The notes: generated by a model not told the origin, from the letters alone. Numbered from the stretch's first letter, positions 52,629-62,174 are shown. The stretch is 64,000 nt of DNA from JAJXWB01 sp964634325 (GCA_964634325.1 CAZWJF010000002.1:248001-312000), one strand, 5' to 3'. Made by a program: numbers and translations.

Positions 52629-52660
52629 AAATAAGGCCCGGTCGCCGGAAGGGCGGCCGG
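52629..52660 (-). terminator. Hairpin terminator after the enoyl-CoA hydratase gene
   Basis: On the minus strand CCGG-C-CGCC pairs with GGCG-A-CCGG (forward 52638-52660) around a 5-base loop, with one mismatch, and is followed by GCCTTATTT (forward 52629-52637). It lies 59 bases past the stop at 52719 and 60 bases before the gmd start. Confidence 0.45.
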
Positions 52661-52718
52661 GGAACCGCGCCGCAATAGCAAAAGCGGCCTCGGGTAGGCA
52701 AGTTTTGGGGCCTTCGAC

Positions 52719-53525
52719 CTACGGCTCCGCGAAATTCGGGGCGCGCTTCTCCATCTGGGCGCGGACCGCCTCGATCTGGTTGGGGCTGCCGATCAGGGCG
52801 AATTGCTCGACCGATTCCGCCTGCAGACCCGTCTGGACGTCGGTCGTGACCGCCAGATTGAGCAGGCGCTTGGCGGCGCGGACGGCGTGGGGGTTCTTGC
52901 CGGCGATCTCGCGCGCCGCCTCCATCGCCGCCGCATAAGGGTCTGATGTCACGCGGGTGACGAAACCGTAACCGAACGCCTCCTCGCCAGTAAAAATGCG
53001 GCCGGTGTAGGTCAGTTCGCGGACGACGTCCTCACGGGCCAGATGCCGCATGATCTGCGTGCCTGCGACATCGGGCACGAGGCCCCAGCGGATCTCGAGG
53101 ATGGACATCTTGCAGTCGGGCGTCGCGTAGCGCATGTCCGCGCCGAGCGCGAGCTGGAAGCCGCCCCCGAGCGCCACGCCATGGACGGCGGCGATGACGG
53201 GCACCGGCAGTTCGCGCCAGACCCAGGCCGCCCATTGCGGCTTGTTGGCCGGTCCGTGCGTGCGCATGCGCAGATCCCGCGTGCCGGCGAGCGCGGCTCC
53301 CTGGGTCTTCATAGCCTCGAAGCGGCCCATGTCGAGACCGGCGCAGAAGGCGCGGCCCTCGCCGGACAGCACCACGGCGCGCAGGCCCTTCATGTTCATA
53401 AGCTTGTCGCCGGCTTCCACGAGGCCGTCGAACATCGCCTCGTCGAGCGCATTCATCTTGTCGGCGCGGATCAGGCGGACGTCGGCGACGCCGTCCTTGA
53501 GGTCGATGGAAACGCGGTCTTTCAT
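52719..53525 (-). CDS. Enoyl-CoA hydratase/isomerase family protein
   Basis: A 268-residue crotonase. Oxyanion-hole residues in GRAFCAGLDMG near 57-67 and HGVALGGGFQLALGADMR near 115-132; the following WGLVPDVAG near 148 replaces the usual Glu-bearing E(x)G loop with Asp. It likely hydrates or isomerises an acyl-CoA in beta-oxidation or aromatic catabolism. Start ATG 53525 preceded by GGAGGAAAAGG. It ends at a hairpin terminator before gmd. Members differ widely, so exact substrate is not assigned. Confidence 0.87.
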   Translation of the reverse strand: MKDRVSIDLKDGVADVRLIRADKMNALDEAMFDGLVEAGDKLMNMKGLRAVVLSGEGRAFCAGLDMGRFEAMKTQGAALAGTRDLRMRTHGPANKPQWAAWVWRELPVPVIAAVHGVALGGGFQLALGADMRYATPDCKMSILEIRWGLVPDVAGTQIMRHLAREDVVRELTYTGRIFTGEEAFGYGFVTRVTSDPYAAAMEAAREIAGKNPHAVRAAKRLLNLAVTTDVQTGLQAESVEQFALIGSPNQIEAVRAQMEKRAPNFAEP

Positions 53526-53605
53526 CCTTTTCCTCCGAGTGGTCGTGTTGTCGTAGGTCCTCAGCCGTCATGCCCGCGCTCGCCGCGGACATCATGCGAG
53601 CGGCT

Positions 53606-55033
53606 TCACAGCACCTTCCCCGGGTTCAAAATCCCGTTCGGGTCGAGCGTCCTCTTGAGCGTGCGCATGATGTCGAGCGCAACGGGGTCCTTCACGTGCG
53701 GAAGCTCGTCGCGCTTCATGACGCCGATGCCGTGCTCTGCGGAAATCGAGCCGCCGTATTTTCCGACGAGGCCGTGGACGATCGCGTTGACCTCGTTCCA
53801 GCGACCGAGGAAGGCCTGCTTGTCGGCGCCGACGGGCTGAGAAACGTTGCAATGGATATTGCCGTCGCCGAGATGGCCGAAAGCGACCATGCGCGCGCCG
53901 GGAACAGCGGCCGTCACATCGCGTTCGACGTCGGCGAGGAAGGCGGGAACGGCGGAAATCGGCACGGAGACGTCGTGCTTGATCGATCCGCCTTCGTGTT
54001 TCTGCACTTCCGACAGCATTTCGCGCAAACGCCAGAAATCGTTGCGCTGGTCGAGCGAGGCGGCGATCGCCCCGTCGTCGACGAAGCCTTGCTCGATCGC
54101 TTCGCCGAGCAGATTTTCGAGCGTTGTCTCGAGCGAGGCGTCGGTTTGCGAGGCGAGTTCGATCAACACGTACCACGCGTGCTGTTCGCTCAGCGGATCG
54201 CGCACGTCGGCGGCGTGCCGGAGGACGAAATCGACGCCGATGCGCGGAATGAGTTCGAAGCTCTTGACGTCGCCGCCGGCCCGCGCCAGCGCGATGTCCA
54301 GCAGGCCGAGCGCGGCCTGCGGCGACGCAAGACCGAGGAAGGCGGTCGCGCGCGTGCGCGGCTTTGGGAAGAGTTTCAGGACTGCGCCCGTGATGATTCC
54401 GAGCGTGCCTTCCGCGCCGATGAAAAGGTTCTTGAGATCGTAACCGGTGTTGTCCTTCTTCACGCGCGTCAGGTTGGACATGATCCGCCCATCCGCCAGC
54501 ACGACCTCGACGCCCATGACGAGATCGCGCGCGACGCCATAGGCGAGCGCAGCCACGCCGCCGGCGTTGGTGGAGAGATTGCCGCCGATGGTGCAGGAGC
54601 CCTCCGAGGGCAGCGACAGCGGAAAGAGGCGGTCGACCTTGTCGGCCTCTTCCTGCGCGCGCATCAGCGTCACGCCGGCGTCGACGGTCATGACGTTGGC
54701 GGTTGCGTCGATCTCGCGAATCTTGTCGAGCCGCCGCAACGACAGAACGATCTCGTCGCCGGCTTGCGACGGAATTTGCCCGCCGACGAGACCCGTGTTG
54801 CCGCCTTGCGGCACGATCTTCAGCCCGCGCGCATTGGCGAGAGCGAGCAGTCGCGATACTTCCCCGGTCGATCCGGGCCGCACGACGGCCCGCGCCGCGC
54901 CGCGATAGAGGCCGCGCTCCTCCACGAGATAGGGCTCCATGGCGAACGGCTCGACGACGACATTGGCCGCGCCGACGATTGCGGCGATTTCGTCGAGCAC
55001 GGATTCGCGCGCCGTTCCTTGCATTGCGTTCAA
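53606..55033 (-). CDS. FAD-linked D-2-hydroxyacid dehydrogenase (GlcD/D2HGDH type)
   Basis: A 475-residue flavoprotein. The PCMH-type FAD domain has VPQGGNTGLVGGQIP near 75-89, EGSCTIGGNLSTNAGG near 143-158 and NLFIGAEGTLGIITGAV near 203-219. The C-terminal substrate domain has FGHLGDGNIHCN near 383-394 with metal-binding His and SAEHGIGVMKRDEL near 430-443. It oxidises D-lactate, D-2-hydroxyglutarate or a similar acid and passes electrons to the quinone pool or ETF. It is the middle of three leftward genes, downstream of the HpcH aldolase by 4 bases. Confidence 0.9.
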   Translation of the reverse strand: MNAMQGTARESVLDEIAAIVGAANVVVEPFAMEPYLVEERGLYRGAARAVVRPGSTGEVSRLLALANARGLKIVPQGGNTGLVGGQIPSQAGDEIVLSLRRLDKIREIDATANVMTVDAGVTLMRAQEEADKVDRLFPLSLPSEGSCTIGGNLSTNAGGVAALAYGVARDLVMGVEVVLADGRIMSNLTRVKKDNTGYDLKNLFIGAEGTLGIITGAVLKLFPKPRTRATAFLGLASPQAALGLLDIALARAGGDVKSFELIPRIGVDFVLRHAADVRDPLSEQHAWYVLIELASQTDASLETTLENLLGEAIEQGFVDDGAIAASLDQRNDFWRLREMLSEVQKHEGGSIKHDVSVPISAVPAFLADVERDVTAAVPGARMVAFGHLGDGNIHCNVSQPVGADKQAFLGRWNEVNAIVHGLVGKYGGSISAEHGIGVMKRDELPHVKDPVALDIMRTLKRTLDPNGILNPGKVL

Positions 55034-55037
55034 CGGT

Positions 55038-55808
55038 TCACACCCTGTCTTTGAAACGACGCGCGAGCGCTTCCGACTGGCGCGCGAGAATGCCGGAATC
55101 GGAGCCGACCGCGGTGAAGGTCGCGCCAGCTTCGATGTAGCGCCGCGCCAGGCCTTCGTCCGGCGTGAGAATGCCCGCGGCCTTGCCGCCTGCGCGGATA
55201 CGTTTGATGGCGCCGACGATCACGTCGACGACAGCCGGATTGTTCTGATCGCCGAGATAGCCGATGGCTGCGGACAGATCGCCCGGGCCGATGAACACGC
55301 CGTCGACTCCTTCGGTCGCGACGATGGCGTCGAGATTGTCCAGCGCCTTTTGCGTTTCGGCCTGGACGAGCACGCAAATCTCATCCTCGCAGCGTGAGTG
55401 ATAGTCCTTGACGCGCCCGAAGCGCGAGGACCGCGAGCCTCCGGAAAAGCCGCGCACGCCGCGGGGCGGATAGCGGGTCGCCGCAACCGCGGCCCGCGCC
55501 TCTTCCGCGGAGTTGACCACCGGCAGCAACAGGGTCTGCACGCCCATATCGAGATAGCGTTTGATCAAGACGGCGTCGTTCCACGCGGGCCGGACAATCG
55601 GATGGACCTCGTTTTCCATGACCGCCTGCAACTGGCTCAGCACCATCGGCGGGTCGTTGGGCGAATGTTCGGTGTCGAGCAGCAGCCAGTCGAAGCCGGA
55701 GCCGGCGACGATCTCGATCGAGACATGGCTCGCCAGCGAACACCACAGGCCAATCTGCCGCCGGCCTTCCGCTATGGCGCGCTTGAAATCGTTGCAAGGC
55801 AGCTCCAC
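55038..55808 (-). CDS. HpcH/HpaI-family aldolase
   Basis: A 256-residue class II pyruvate aldolase. GTG start 55808 (VELPCNDFKRAI) has AGGAGA seven bases upstream; the ATG at 55892 gives an Arg-rich unrelated tail. Seen: GFDWLLLDTEHSPNDP near 43-58, RPAWND near 73, LVQAET with the metal Glu near 145, and GVDGVFIGPGDLSAAIG near 165-181 with the metal Asp. It cleaves 2-keto-4-hydroxy acids to pyruvate plus an aldehyde. With the dehydrogenase below it, it may degrade a hydroxyacid or sugar acid. Substrate inferred. Confidence 0.9.
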   Translation of the reverse strand: MELPCNDFKRAIAEGRRQIGLWCSLASHVSIEIVAGSGFDWLLLDTEHSPNDPPMVLSQLQAVMENEVHPIVRPAWNDAVLIKRYLDMGVQTLLLPVVNSAEEARAAVAATRYPPRGVRGFSGGSRSSRFGRVKDYHSRCEDEICVLVQAETQKALDNLDAIVATEGVDGVFIGPGDLSAAIGYLGDQNNPAVVDVIVGAIKRIRAGGKAAGILTPDEGLARRYIEAGATFTAVGSDSGILARQSEALARRFKDRV

Positions 55809-55970
55809 GGACAATTCTCCTGATTTTCGGCGGATCAGATCACGAAGCGGCGCGCGCCGGCAAGCCGAAGCGTGGAATGCCTGCGCAGCCAATTTCGCCG
55901 GCCGCGCGCTTTGGGTTGCGCCGCCCAGAGGCGCTGGCTAACCATGCGTGCAGAGAAAGCGAGGCGCGCA

Positions 55971-56795
55971 ATGGCGTTCCCGTTCCAGAATGCGGTTGCT
56001 GTCGTTACAGGCGCGGGCGGCGGGCTCGGGAAGGCGCTTGCGCTCGATCTCGCCCGCCGGGGGGCTCGCCTTGCGCTGACGGATCGCAATCCCGAGACAT
56101 TGGCGGGCGCCTGCGAGGCGTGCCGCGCGCTTGGCGCGGACGTGAGCGAGCATGTGTTCGACATGGCCGATGCAAGCGCAGTCGCTTCATTGCCGGACGT
56201 CGTCGTCGAGCGGCATGGACGAGTCGATCTTCTCGTGAACAACGCCGGCGTCGCGCTGGCCGGCACGTTCGACCAGATCAGTCTTGCCGACTTCGAATGG
56301 TTGATGGCGATCAATTTCTATGGGCCGGTTCGGATGTGCAAAGCCTTCCTGCCGGCGATGAAGGCGCGTCCCGTCGCGCATATCGTCAATATTTCGAGCC
56401 TGTTCGGTCTCGTCGCGCCGCCCGGGCAGACGGCCTATTGCGCGGCGAAGTTCGGCTTGCGCGGCTTTTCCGAGTCGCTGCGTCACGAGCTCGGCGAAAC
56501 CAATGTGGGCGTGACCGTCGTCCATCCCGGCGGCATCCGGACGAGCATCGCGCTCAGCGCGCGCATCCCCGTGGGCGTCAATTCAACGGAGTTGCAGGAG
56601 CAGATGCAGAAATTCAACGCGTTCCTGACGACCGAACCGGCCGACGCCGCACGAACCATTCTCGACGGCGTGGCCAAGGGCTCGCCGCGCGTGCTGATCG
56701 GCGCGGACGCGCGTCGCGGCGACCTGCTGCAGCGGCTGATGCCCGGAACCTACTGGAAGATCATGAAGCGCGGCGTCGAACGCGCGATGCGCTGA
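55971..56795 (+). CDS. Short-chain dehydrogenase/reductase
   Basis: A 274-residue NAD(P)-dependent oxidoreductase. Rossmann TGAGGGLGKAL near 12-22, NNAG near 86, VNISSLFG near 137 and the YCAAK active site near 155. Start ATG 55971 (MAFPFQNAV) has GAGGCG before it; ATG 55944 would add nine residues. The C-terminal RLMPGTYWKIMKRGVERA is a basic amphipathic tail often seen in lipid-associated SDRs. It is followed by an HSL-family hydrolase nine bases on in the same direction, suggesting a lipid- or ester-degrading pair, with TetR convergent beyond. Confidence 0.87.
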   Translation: MAFPFQNAVAVVTGAGGGLGKALALDLARRGARLALTDRNPETLAGACEACRALGADVSEHVFDMADASAVASLPDVVVERHGRVDLLVNNAGVALAGTFDQISLADFEWLMAINFYGPVRMCKAFLPAMKARPVAHIVNISSLFGLVAPPGQTAYCAAKFGLRGFSESLRHELGETNVGVTVVHPGGIRTSIALSARIPVGVNSTELQEQMQKFNAFLTTEPADAARTILDGVAKGSPRVLIGADARRGDLLQRLMPGTYWKIMKRGVERAMR

Positions 56796-56804
56796 GGGCG
56801 AGCC

Positions 56805-57710
56805 ATGACCACGATTCGCGCACGTTTGCTCAACTTCTTTCTGCGCCATACGGTCAAACGGCGGCTTGCGGCCGCGAGCACGCCGTATGACGTGCGGCGC
56901 GTATTCAACTCGGCGCTCTCCATCGCGCCGCGCGGCGTCGTCTATACCCCCGCGACGCTCGGCGGCGTTCCCGGCGAATGGGTGGAGGCGCGCGACACGC
57001 CTGCGAAGGGGACGTTGCTCTATGTGCATGGCGGCGGATACGTCGCGATGTCGCCGCGAACCCATCGGGCGGTGACCGGCGCTTTCGCGCGGCGCGGCTT
57101 TCGTGTGTTCGCCGTCGACTATCGACTCGCGCCGGAGCACGCCTTTCCCGCGGCTCTCGACGATGCGACCGCCGCTTGGCTCGCGCTTCGCGGTTCTGCG
57201 CAAGGGCCGGCCTATGTCGCCGGCGATTCCGCGGGCGGGGGCCTGACGCTCGCGCTGCTGCTCAATCTGCGCGACAAGGGCGCGCCTGCGCCAGACGCCG
57301 CCTGCGCTTTCTCGCCGTGGACGGATCTCGCCATCACAGGCGACTCGATGAAAAACAACGCCGAGCGAGATCCGATGCTGGTTTCAGACGGGATCGAAAC
57401 GATCGCCGACGCCTATCTCGCCGGGACCGATTCCCGCAATCCATTGGCCTCGCCGCTCTATGGCGACTACGCTGGTCTGCCGCCGTTGATGATTCAGGTC
57501 GGCGATACCGAAATCCTGCTCGACGACGCCCGCCGCGCCGCCGAACGCGCGCGCGCCGCCGGCGTCGCGGTCAATCTGCAAATCTTTCCGGATATGCCGC
57601 ACGTCTGGCAGTTCGCCAACCGGCTTACGCCGGAAGCGCGGCGCGCCATGGACAATGCGGCGGGATTCCTGCACGCGGCGGGCGCTGCACGGGAAGCCGC
57701 CGCCGCGTGA
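56805..57710 (+). CDS. Alpha/beta hydrolase, hormone-sensitive-lipase family
   Basis: A 301-residue esterase/lipase. HSL oxyanion motif YVHGGGYVAM near 73-82, nucleophile GDSAGGG near 144-150, catalytic Asp in VGDTEILLDDA near 237-247 and His in DMPHVWQ near 266. The first 20 residues are basic and hydrophobic without a clear signal site. Nine bases downstream of the SDR gene; a convergent TetR gene follows ten bases after its stop and probably regulates nearby genes. Substrate: short- to medium-chain esters, by family. Confidence 0.9.
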   Translation: MTTIRARLLNFFLRHTVKRRLAAASTPYDVRRVFNSALSIAPRGVVYTPATLGGVPGEWVEARDTPAKGTLLYVHGGGYVAMSPRTHRAVTGAFARRGFRVFAVDYRLAPEHAFPAALDDATAAWLALRGSAQGPAYVAGDSAGGGLTLALLLNLRDKGAPAPDAACAFSPWTDLAITGDSMKNNAERDPMLVSDGIETIADAYLAGTDSRNPLASPLYGDYAGLPPLMIQVGDTEILLDDARRAAERARAAGVAVNLQIFPDMPHVWQFANRLTPEARRAMDNAAGFLHAAGAAREAAAA

Positions 57711-57719
57711 GGCGGCGGT

Positions 57720-58346
57720 TCAGTTCTGCAGCGCGGTTCCGTCAGTGCGCCAGATTCGCGACACCGCGCGCACGCATTCGTCCAGTTCGCTGGTCTGGAC
57801 TGCGGCGTTGAGCGCCAGCATGGCGAGCCCGTGAAGTTCGGCCCACCACAGGCGCGCGAGCATCTCGACAGGCACGTCCTTGCGCAAGGCGCCGGCCGAT
57901 TGAGCGGCCGCGATCGGCGCAGACATGATTTCGAGCAAGGCGCGATATTGCGTCGGCGACGCGCCGCCCTCCTGGGCCATAACGCGGTATTCGCCCGGAC
58001 GCGACACTGCGAACGACAGATAGTCGCCGGCGATGGTCTCGAGCCGGTCGCCCGGCGAGCAGGGCTGTTCCTTTTCGATCCGCTCGCGCAGCGACTGGAC
58101 GCCGAGACGCGCGATCTCCTCCAGCAGCGCGCTCTTGGAGGCGAAATGACGATAGACGGCCGCATGCCGCACGCCCGTCAACGCGGCGATCTCACGCAGG
58201 GTGAAATCCGGTCCGCCCCGCTGCACGGTCAACTCGGTCGCAGCTGCGATCAACGCGTTGCGAAGGTCGCCGTGTCGATAAGCCCCGGGCGGTTTGGTCA
58301 TCCGCGTTGGGGACGTCCCGCCCACCTGCGCGCCGACAGCTTCCAT
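57720..58346 (-). CDS. TetR-family repressor
   Basis: A 208-residue regulator. HTH FTLREIAALTGVRHAAVYRHFASK near 46-69 after a basic start; the C-terminal ligand domain is helical. I prefer ATG 58346, which has GGGGAG eight bases upstream; ATG 58301 (MTKPPGAYRHG), closer to the conserved HTH, lacks a ribosome site. It faces the molybdenum hydroxylase gene across 248 bases and is convergent with the hydrolase, so it may control the divergent 58595 gene. Ligand unknown. Confidence 0.87.
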   Translation of the reverse strand: MEAVGAQVGGTSPTRMTKPPGAYRHGDLRNALIAAATELTVQRGGPDFTLREIAALTGVRHAAVYRHFASKSALLEEIARLGVQSLRERIEKEQPCSPGDRLETIAGDYLSFAVSRPGEYRVMAQEGGASPTQYRALLEIMSAPIAAAQSAGALRKDVPVEMLARLWWAELHGLAMLALNAAVQTSELDECVRAVSRIWRTDGTALQN

Positions 58347-58594
58347 CCTCGTCTCCCCACCTCGACAAGTCGCGTTACGCGAACTCTCGCCACGTTCCAC
58401 CGACCATGTTTCGGCTCAAGAATTCTTTGATGTGCATCAAGCATTGCGGGCCATTCGTCGCGGCGGCGAGGCAAGCGCGATCCTGGCCCGTTCGACGCCA
58501 GATTTCCGGGCGCAGCCGCCGCTTCCGAGAGACCGCGCGACATGGACAGGCGCGGCCAAATCCGTCAGCATCCCGAAGCAGTTTCGAGGTTTGC

Positions 58595-60910
58595 ATGAAT
58601 CGTCTTCCGGAAAATCTGAAGTTCGGCGCACATCAATCGGTTTTGCGCGTCGAGGACCATCGCCTGCTCACCGGCGAGGGACGTTACATCGACGATCGGG
58701 CGGAAGAGGACGCGCTCTGGATGGTTCTGCTACGCTCGCCGCACGCCCATGCGCGGATCGCCTCATTCGACGCGTCGGCGGCCCAGGAAGCGGCCGGCGT
58801 CGTCGCCGTCTACGGCGGGGCGGATCTCGTCGCCGACGACATCGGCGCATTGCCGGCGCCGCCGCCGCTGTTCAAGCGGCCCGACGGCGGGGACATGTCG
58901 GTTCCGCCGCGCCGGCTGCTGGCGCACGACGTCGTGCGCTTCGTCGGCGAACCCGTGGCTGCGATCGTCGCCGAGACGCGCGAAGCCGCCTACGATGCAG
59001 CGGAACTCGTCTCGGTGTCCTACGACGAGTTGCCGGCCGTGAGCGATGTGCGGCTCGCCGCGCTGCCCGGCGCGCCGCTCGTCTGGCCGTCGGCGCCCGA
59101 CAATATCGTCGCCGCCCACAGCTATGGCGACGCCGCGACGGTCGACGCGATCTTCAAGGACGCCGCGCATCGCGTCTCGCTCGACATCATGAACCAGCGC
59201 CTCATCCCCTTCGCGCTCGAGCCGCGCGGCGCGCTGGCCGAAGTCGACGCGGCGACGCAGCGGTTGATCCTGCGCACGCAATCGCAGACGCCGACGACCA
59301 CGCGCGACATTCTCGCCGACGCGGTGCTCAAGCGGCCGAAGGAGAGCATTCAGGTGCTGGTCGGCGACATCGGCGGCGGCTTCGGCCAGAAGACCAACCT
59401 CTATCCGGAGGAGGGGCTCGTCGCCTACGCCGCGCTCAAGACGGGCCGCAAGGTCCGGTGGCGCGCCGACCGTCTCGAGGAGTTTCTCGGCGGAACGCAT
59501 GGACGCGATCTGTCCACGCACGCCGAGCTCGCGCTCGACGGCGACGGGCGGGTTCTCGCGTTTCGTCAGAAATCGCTGGCGAATGCGGGCGCAACCCCGC
59601 TCGGCGTCGGCGTGCTGATTCCGCTCGTGCTCGGGCCGTTCGTGAGCGTCGGCGTGTATCATGTGCCTGCGATCCACTTCGACATTCGCGTGGCGCTGAC
59701 CAATACGGCGCCGATCGGCGCCTATCGTGGCGCGGGACGACCGGAGGCGATCTACATCATCGAGCGGTTGATGGATGCGGCCGCGCGCAAGCTGAAGATG
59801 GACCCGCGCGACATCCGCAAGATCAATGTCGTCCGGGCGGACAAGACGCCTTACAAGACGCCCGTCGGGCAGGTGTACGACAGCGGCGATTTCGCACGGA
59901 TCGTCGACGACGCCTCTGCGGCCGCCGACTGGGACGGATTCGCTGCGCGCAAGGCCGCGGCGGAAGCGCAGGGCAAGCTCTACGGCCGTGGTCTGGCGAG
60001 CTACATCGAATGGACGGGCGGCAACACGTTGCAGGAGACCGCGAGCGTGCACGCGACCGCGGACGGCGAGATCATCGTGCATTCGGCGACGCAGGCGATG
60101 GGGCAGGGGCTCGAGACGAGCTATGCGCAGATGATCGCCGCTGCGCTCGACGTGCCGATCTCGACCGTGAAGATCGTTCAGGGCGACACCGACCTTGCCC
60201 AGGGCATGGGTTCTGTCGGTTCGCGTTCGTTGTTCATCGGCGGTTCGGCGGTGGCGGTCGGCGCCGCCGATCTTCTCGAGAAAGCGCGCGATCTGGCCGC
60301 CGATCATCTCGAAGCCGCAGCAGCCGATCTCGAATATGCGAAAGGACGTTTCACTGTCGCAGGCACCGATCGTTCGGTCGGGCTCGTCGATCTTGCGCGC
60401 GGCGAGTTCGACAAGCGCCTGTCGGTTACGTCCACCGCCAAGGTCGATGGTCCGAGCTGGCCGAACGGCGCGCATATCGCCGAAGTCTCGATCGATCCCG
60501 ATACGGGCGAAATCACGATCGAGCGCTATACGACGCTGGACGACGTCGGCGTCGCGATCAATCCGATGCTGGTGCAGGGCCAGGTCCACGGCGGCATTGC
60601 GCAGGGCGTCGGCCAGGCGCTGTTCGAGGGGGCAGTATACGACGAGGGCGGCCAACTGCTGACGTCGAGCCTGATGGACTACAAGGTCGCGCGTGCGGAG
60701 GACCTGCCGTCGTTCAAGACGTCGCTGTTCGACGGCGCGCCCTGCAAGACCAATCCGCTCGGCGCCAAGGGCTGCGGCGAATCCGGGACTGTCGCGGGCA
60801 CGCCGACGCTGGTCAACGCGGTGATCGACGCGCTGGCGTCGCGCGGCGTGACCGACATGGACATGCCGCTGACGCCCGAGAAGATTTGGCGGGCGTGCCG
60901 GCGCGGGTGA
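58595..60910 (+). CDS. Molybdenum hydroxylase large subunit (xanthine dehydrogenase/CoxL form II family)
   Basis: A 771-residue molybdopterin-binding catalytic subunit. Domain order: aldehyde-oxidase a/b hammerhead (about 14-130), then Mo-binding domain with GDIGGGFGQKTNLYPEEG near 258-275, GAYRGAGRPEA near 373 (AYRGAGR marks form II, not CO dehydrogenase's AYxCSFR), TQAMGQGLETSYAQ near 500 and the C-terminal Glu motif AKGCGESGTVAG near 728. Start ATG 58595 has GAGGT upstream. Such enzymes need an FeS and an FAD subunit; neither is adjacent in the window. mogA at 32.1 kb would serve its cofactor. Substrate: aldehyde or N-heterocycle, undetermined. Confidence 0.9.
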   Translation: MNRLPENLKFGAHQSVLRVEDHRLLTGEGRYIDDRAEEDALWMVLLRSPHAHARIASFDASAAQEAAGVVAVYGGADLVADDIGALPAPPPLFKRPDGGDMSVPPRRLLAHDVVRFVGEPVAAIVAETREAAYDAAELVSVSYDELPAVSDVRLAALPGAPLVWPSAPDNIVAAHSYGDAATVDAIFKDAAHRVSLDIMNQRLIPFALEPRGALAEVDAATQRLILRTQSQTPTTTRDILADAVLKRPKESIQVLVGDIGGGFGQKTNLYPEEGLVAYAALKTGRKVRWRADRLEEFLGGTHGRDLSTHAELALDGDGRVLAFRQKSLANAGATPLGVGVLIPLVLGPFVSVGVYHVPAIHFDIRVALTNTAPIGAYRGAGRPEAIYIIERLMDAAARKLKMDPRDIRKINVVRADKTPYKTPVGQVYDSGDFARIVDDASAAADWDGFAARKAAAEAQGKLYGRGLASYIEWTGGNTLQETASVHATADGEIIVHSATQAMGQGLETSYAQMIAAALDVPISTVKIVQGDTDLAQGMGSVGSRSLFIGGSAVAVGAADLLEKARDLAADHLEAAAADLEYAKGRFTVAGTDRSVGLVDLARGEFDKRLSVTSTAKVDGPSWPNGAHIAEVSIDPDTGEITIERYTTLDDVGVAINPMLVQGQVHGGIAQGVGQALFEGAVYDEGGQLLTSSLMDYKVARAEDLPSFKTSLFDGAPCKTNPLGAKGCGESGTVAGTPTLVNAVIDALASRGVTDMDMPLTPEKIWRACRRG

Positions 60911-60922
60911 GCCCGGCGCGTC

Positions 60923-62125
60923 TCAGACGTATCGCTTCAGCAGCGTTCGCCCGAGCTGGGACATGTGCACCTGGTCCGGCCCGTCGCCGATGCGGATGAA
61001 GCGCGCGTAGGTGTAAGCCTCGGCGAGGAAGGTGTCCTGCGAGACGCCCATGCCGCCGTGAATCTGGATGGCGCGGTCGATCACGCGCGCGGCCATCGAG
61101 GGCACGACGATCTTGGCGGCGGCGATGAGATCGCGCGCCGCCTTGTTGCCCTCGCGGTCCATCTTGTCGGCGGCCTTCAGCGTGAGAAGCCGCGCTTGCT
61201 CGATCTCGCAATAGGAATTGGCGATGTCCTCGCGCACGGAGCCCTGTTCGCCGAGCGGCTTGCCGAAGGCGATGCGTCGGTTGGCGCGCTGGCACATCAG
61301 TTCGAGCGCACGCTGCGCGCAACCAATGAGCCGCATGCAATGGTGGATGCGGCCGGGGCCGAGGCGGCCTTGGGCGATCTCGAATCCGCGCCCCTCGCCG
61401 AGCAGCATGTTGGAAACAGGCACGCGCACGTTCTCGTAAACGATTTCGGGATGGCCGACGGGCGCGTGGTCGTAGCCGTAGACCTTCATGTCGCGAATGA
61501 TCTTCACGCCGGGCGTGTCCTTGGGCACGAGGATCATCGACTGCTGCTTGTGCTTGTCGGGATTATCCGGGTCCGTCTTGCCCATGACGATGAGGATCTT
61601 GCAATCCTCGTTCATGGCGCCCGAGGTGAACCATTTGCGGCCGTTGACGACGTAGTGATCGCCCTCTCGCTTGATGGTGCACTGGATGTTGGTGGCGTCG
61701 GAGGAGGCGACTTCGGGTTCGGTCATCGAGAAGCCCGAGCGGATTTCGCCATTGAGCAGCGGCTCGAGCCATTGCTTCTTCTGTTCCGGCGAACCGTAGA
61801 GCGTCAGCACTTCCATATTGCCGGTGTCGGGCGCCGAGCAGTTGAAGACCTCGCTCGACCAGTCGACGCGGCCCATGAGTTCGGCGAGCGGCGCATATTC
61901 GAGATTTGTCAGACCTGCGCCGTGGTCGCCGGGCAGGAAGAGGTTCCACAAACCCTCGGCCTTCGCCTTTTTCTTCAACTCCTGCACGATCTGCGGCGTG
62001 CGATAGCGGGCGGCTCCTTGCGCCTGTTCGCCGTACAGATGTTCGTGGGGATACACATGCGCGGCCATGAAGGCGGCGACGCGGGCGTGCAACTCTTGCG
62101 CACGCGGACTGAGTTCGAAATCCAT
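60923..62125 (-). CDS. Acyl-CoA dehydrogenase (ACAD10/11 type)
   Basis: A 400-residue FAD enzyme catalysing alpha,beta-dehydrogenation of acyl-CoA. Seen: FSMTEPEVASSDATNIQ near 131-147 (FAD/substrate loop), VNGRKWFTSGAMNEDC near 158-173, LGPGRIHHCMRLIGCAQRAL near 256-275 and IQIHGGMGVSQDTF near 353. RIHHCMR at the start of the C-terminal domain is characteristic of ACAD10/11-type and their bacterial relatives. It is transcribed leftward from a promoter region with TTGTCCGACAA 39 bases upstream, next to the GntR gene. The APH-like domain fused to it in animals is a separate gene at 21.8 kb. Confidence 0.93.
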   Translation of the reverse strand: MDFELSPRAQELHARVAAFMAAHVYPHEHLYGEQAQGAARYRTPQIVQELKKKAKAEGLWNLFLPGDHGAGLTNLEYAPLAELMGRVDWSSEVFNCSAPDTGNMEVLTLYGSPEQKKQWLEPLLNGEIRSGFSMTEPEVASSDATNIQCTIKREGDHYVVNGRKWFTSGAMNEDCKILIVMGKTDPDNPDKHKQQSMILVPKDTPGVKIIRDMKVYGYDHAPVGHPEIVYENVRVPVSNMLLGEGRGFEIAQGRLGPGRIHHCMRLIGCAQRALELMCQRANRRIAFGKPLGEQGSVREDIANSYCEIEQARLLTLKAADKMDREGNKAARDLIAAAKIVVPSMAARVIDRAIQIHGGMGVSQDTFLAEAYTYARFIRIGDGPDQVHMSQLGRTLLKRYV

Positions 62126-62163
62126 GGCGCAATTCTCCCGACGCCGCCTAAGCCGTCCGAGGA

Positions 62164-62174
62164 TTGTCCGACAA
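62164..62174. promoter_or_regulatory. TTGTCCGACAA palindrome, candidate GntR operator
   Basis: TTGTC-C-GACAA is a perfect 5-1-5 dyad, 39 bases upstream of the acyl-CoA dehydrogenase ATG and 38 bases past the gntR stop. It fits the TNGTNNNACNA pattern of FCD-type GntR regulators. Confidence 0.5.

Noticed and set aside
50630..52678. 682-codon plus-strand open frame opposite rmd and gmd
   Set aside because: Shadow of two well-recognised SDR enzymes.
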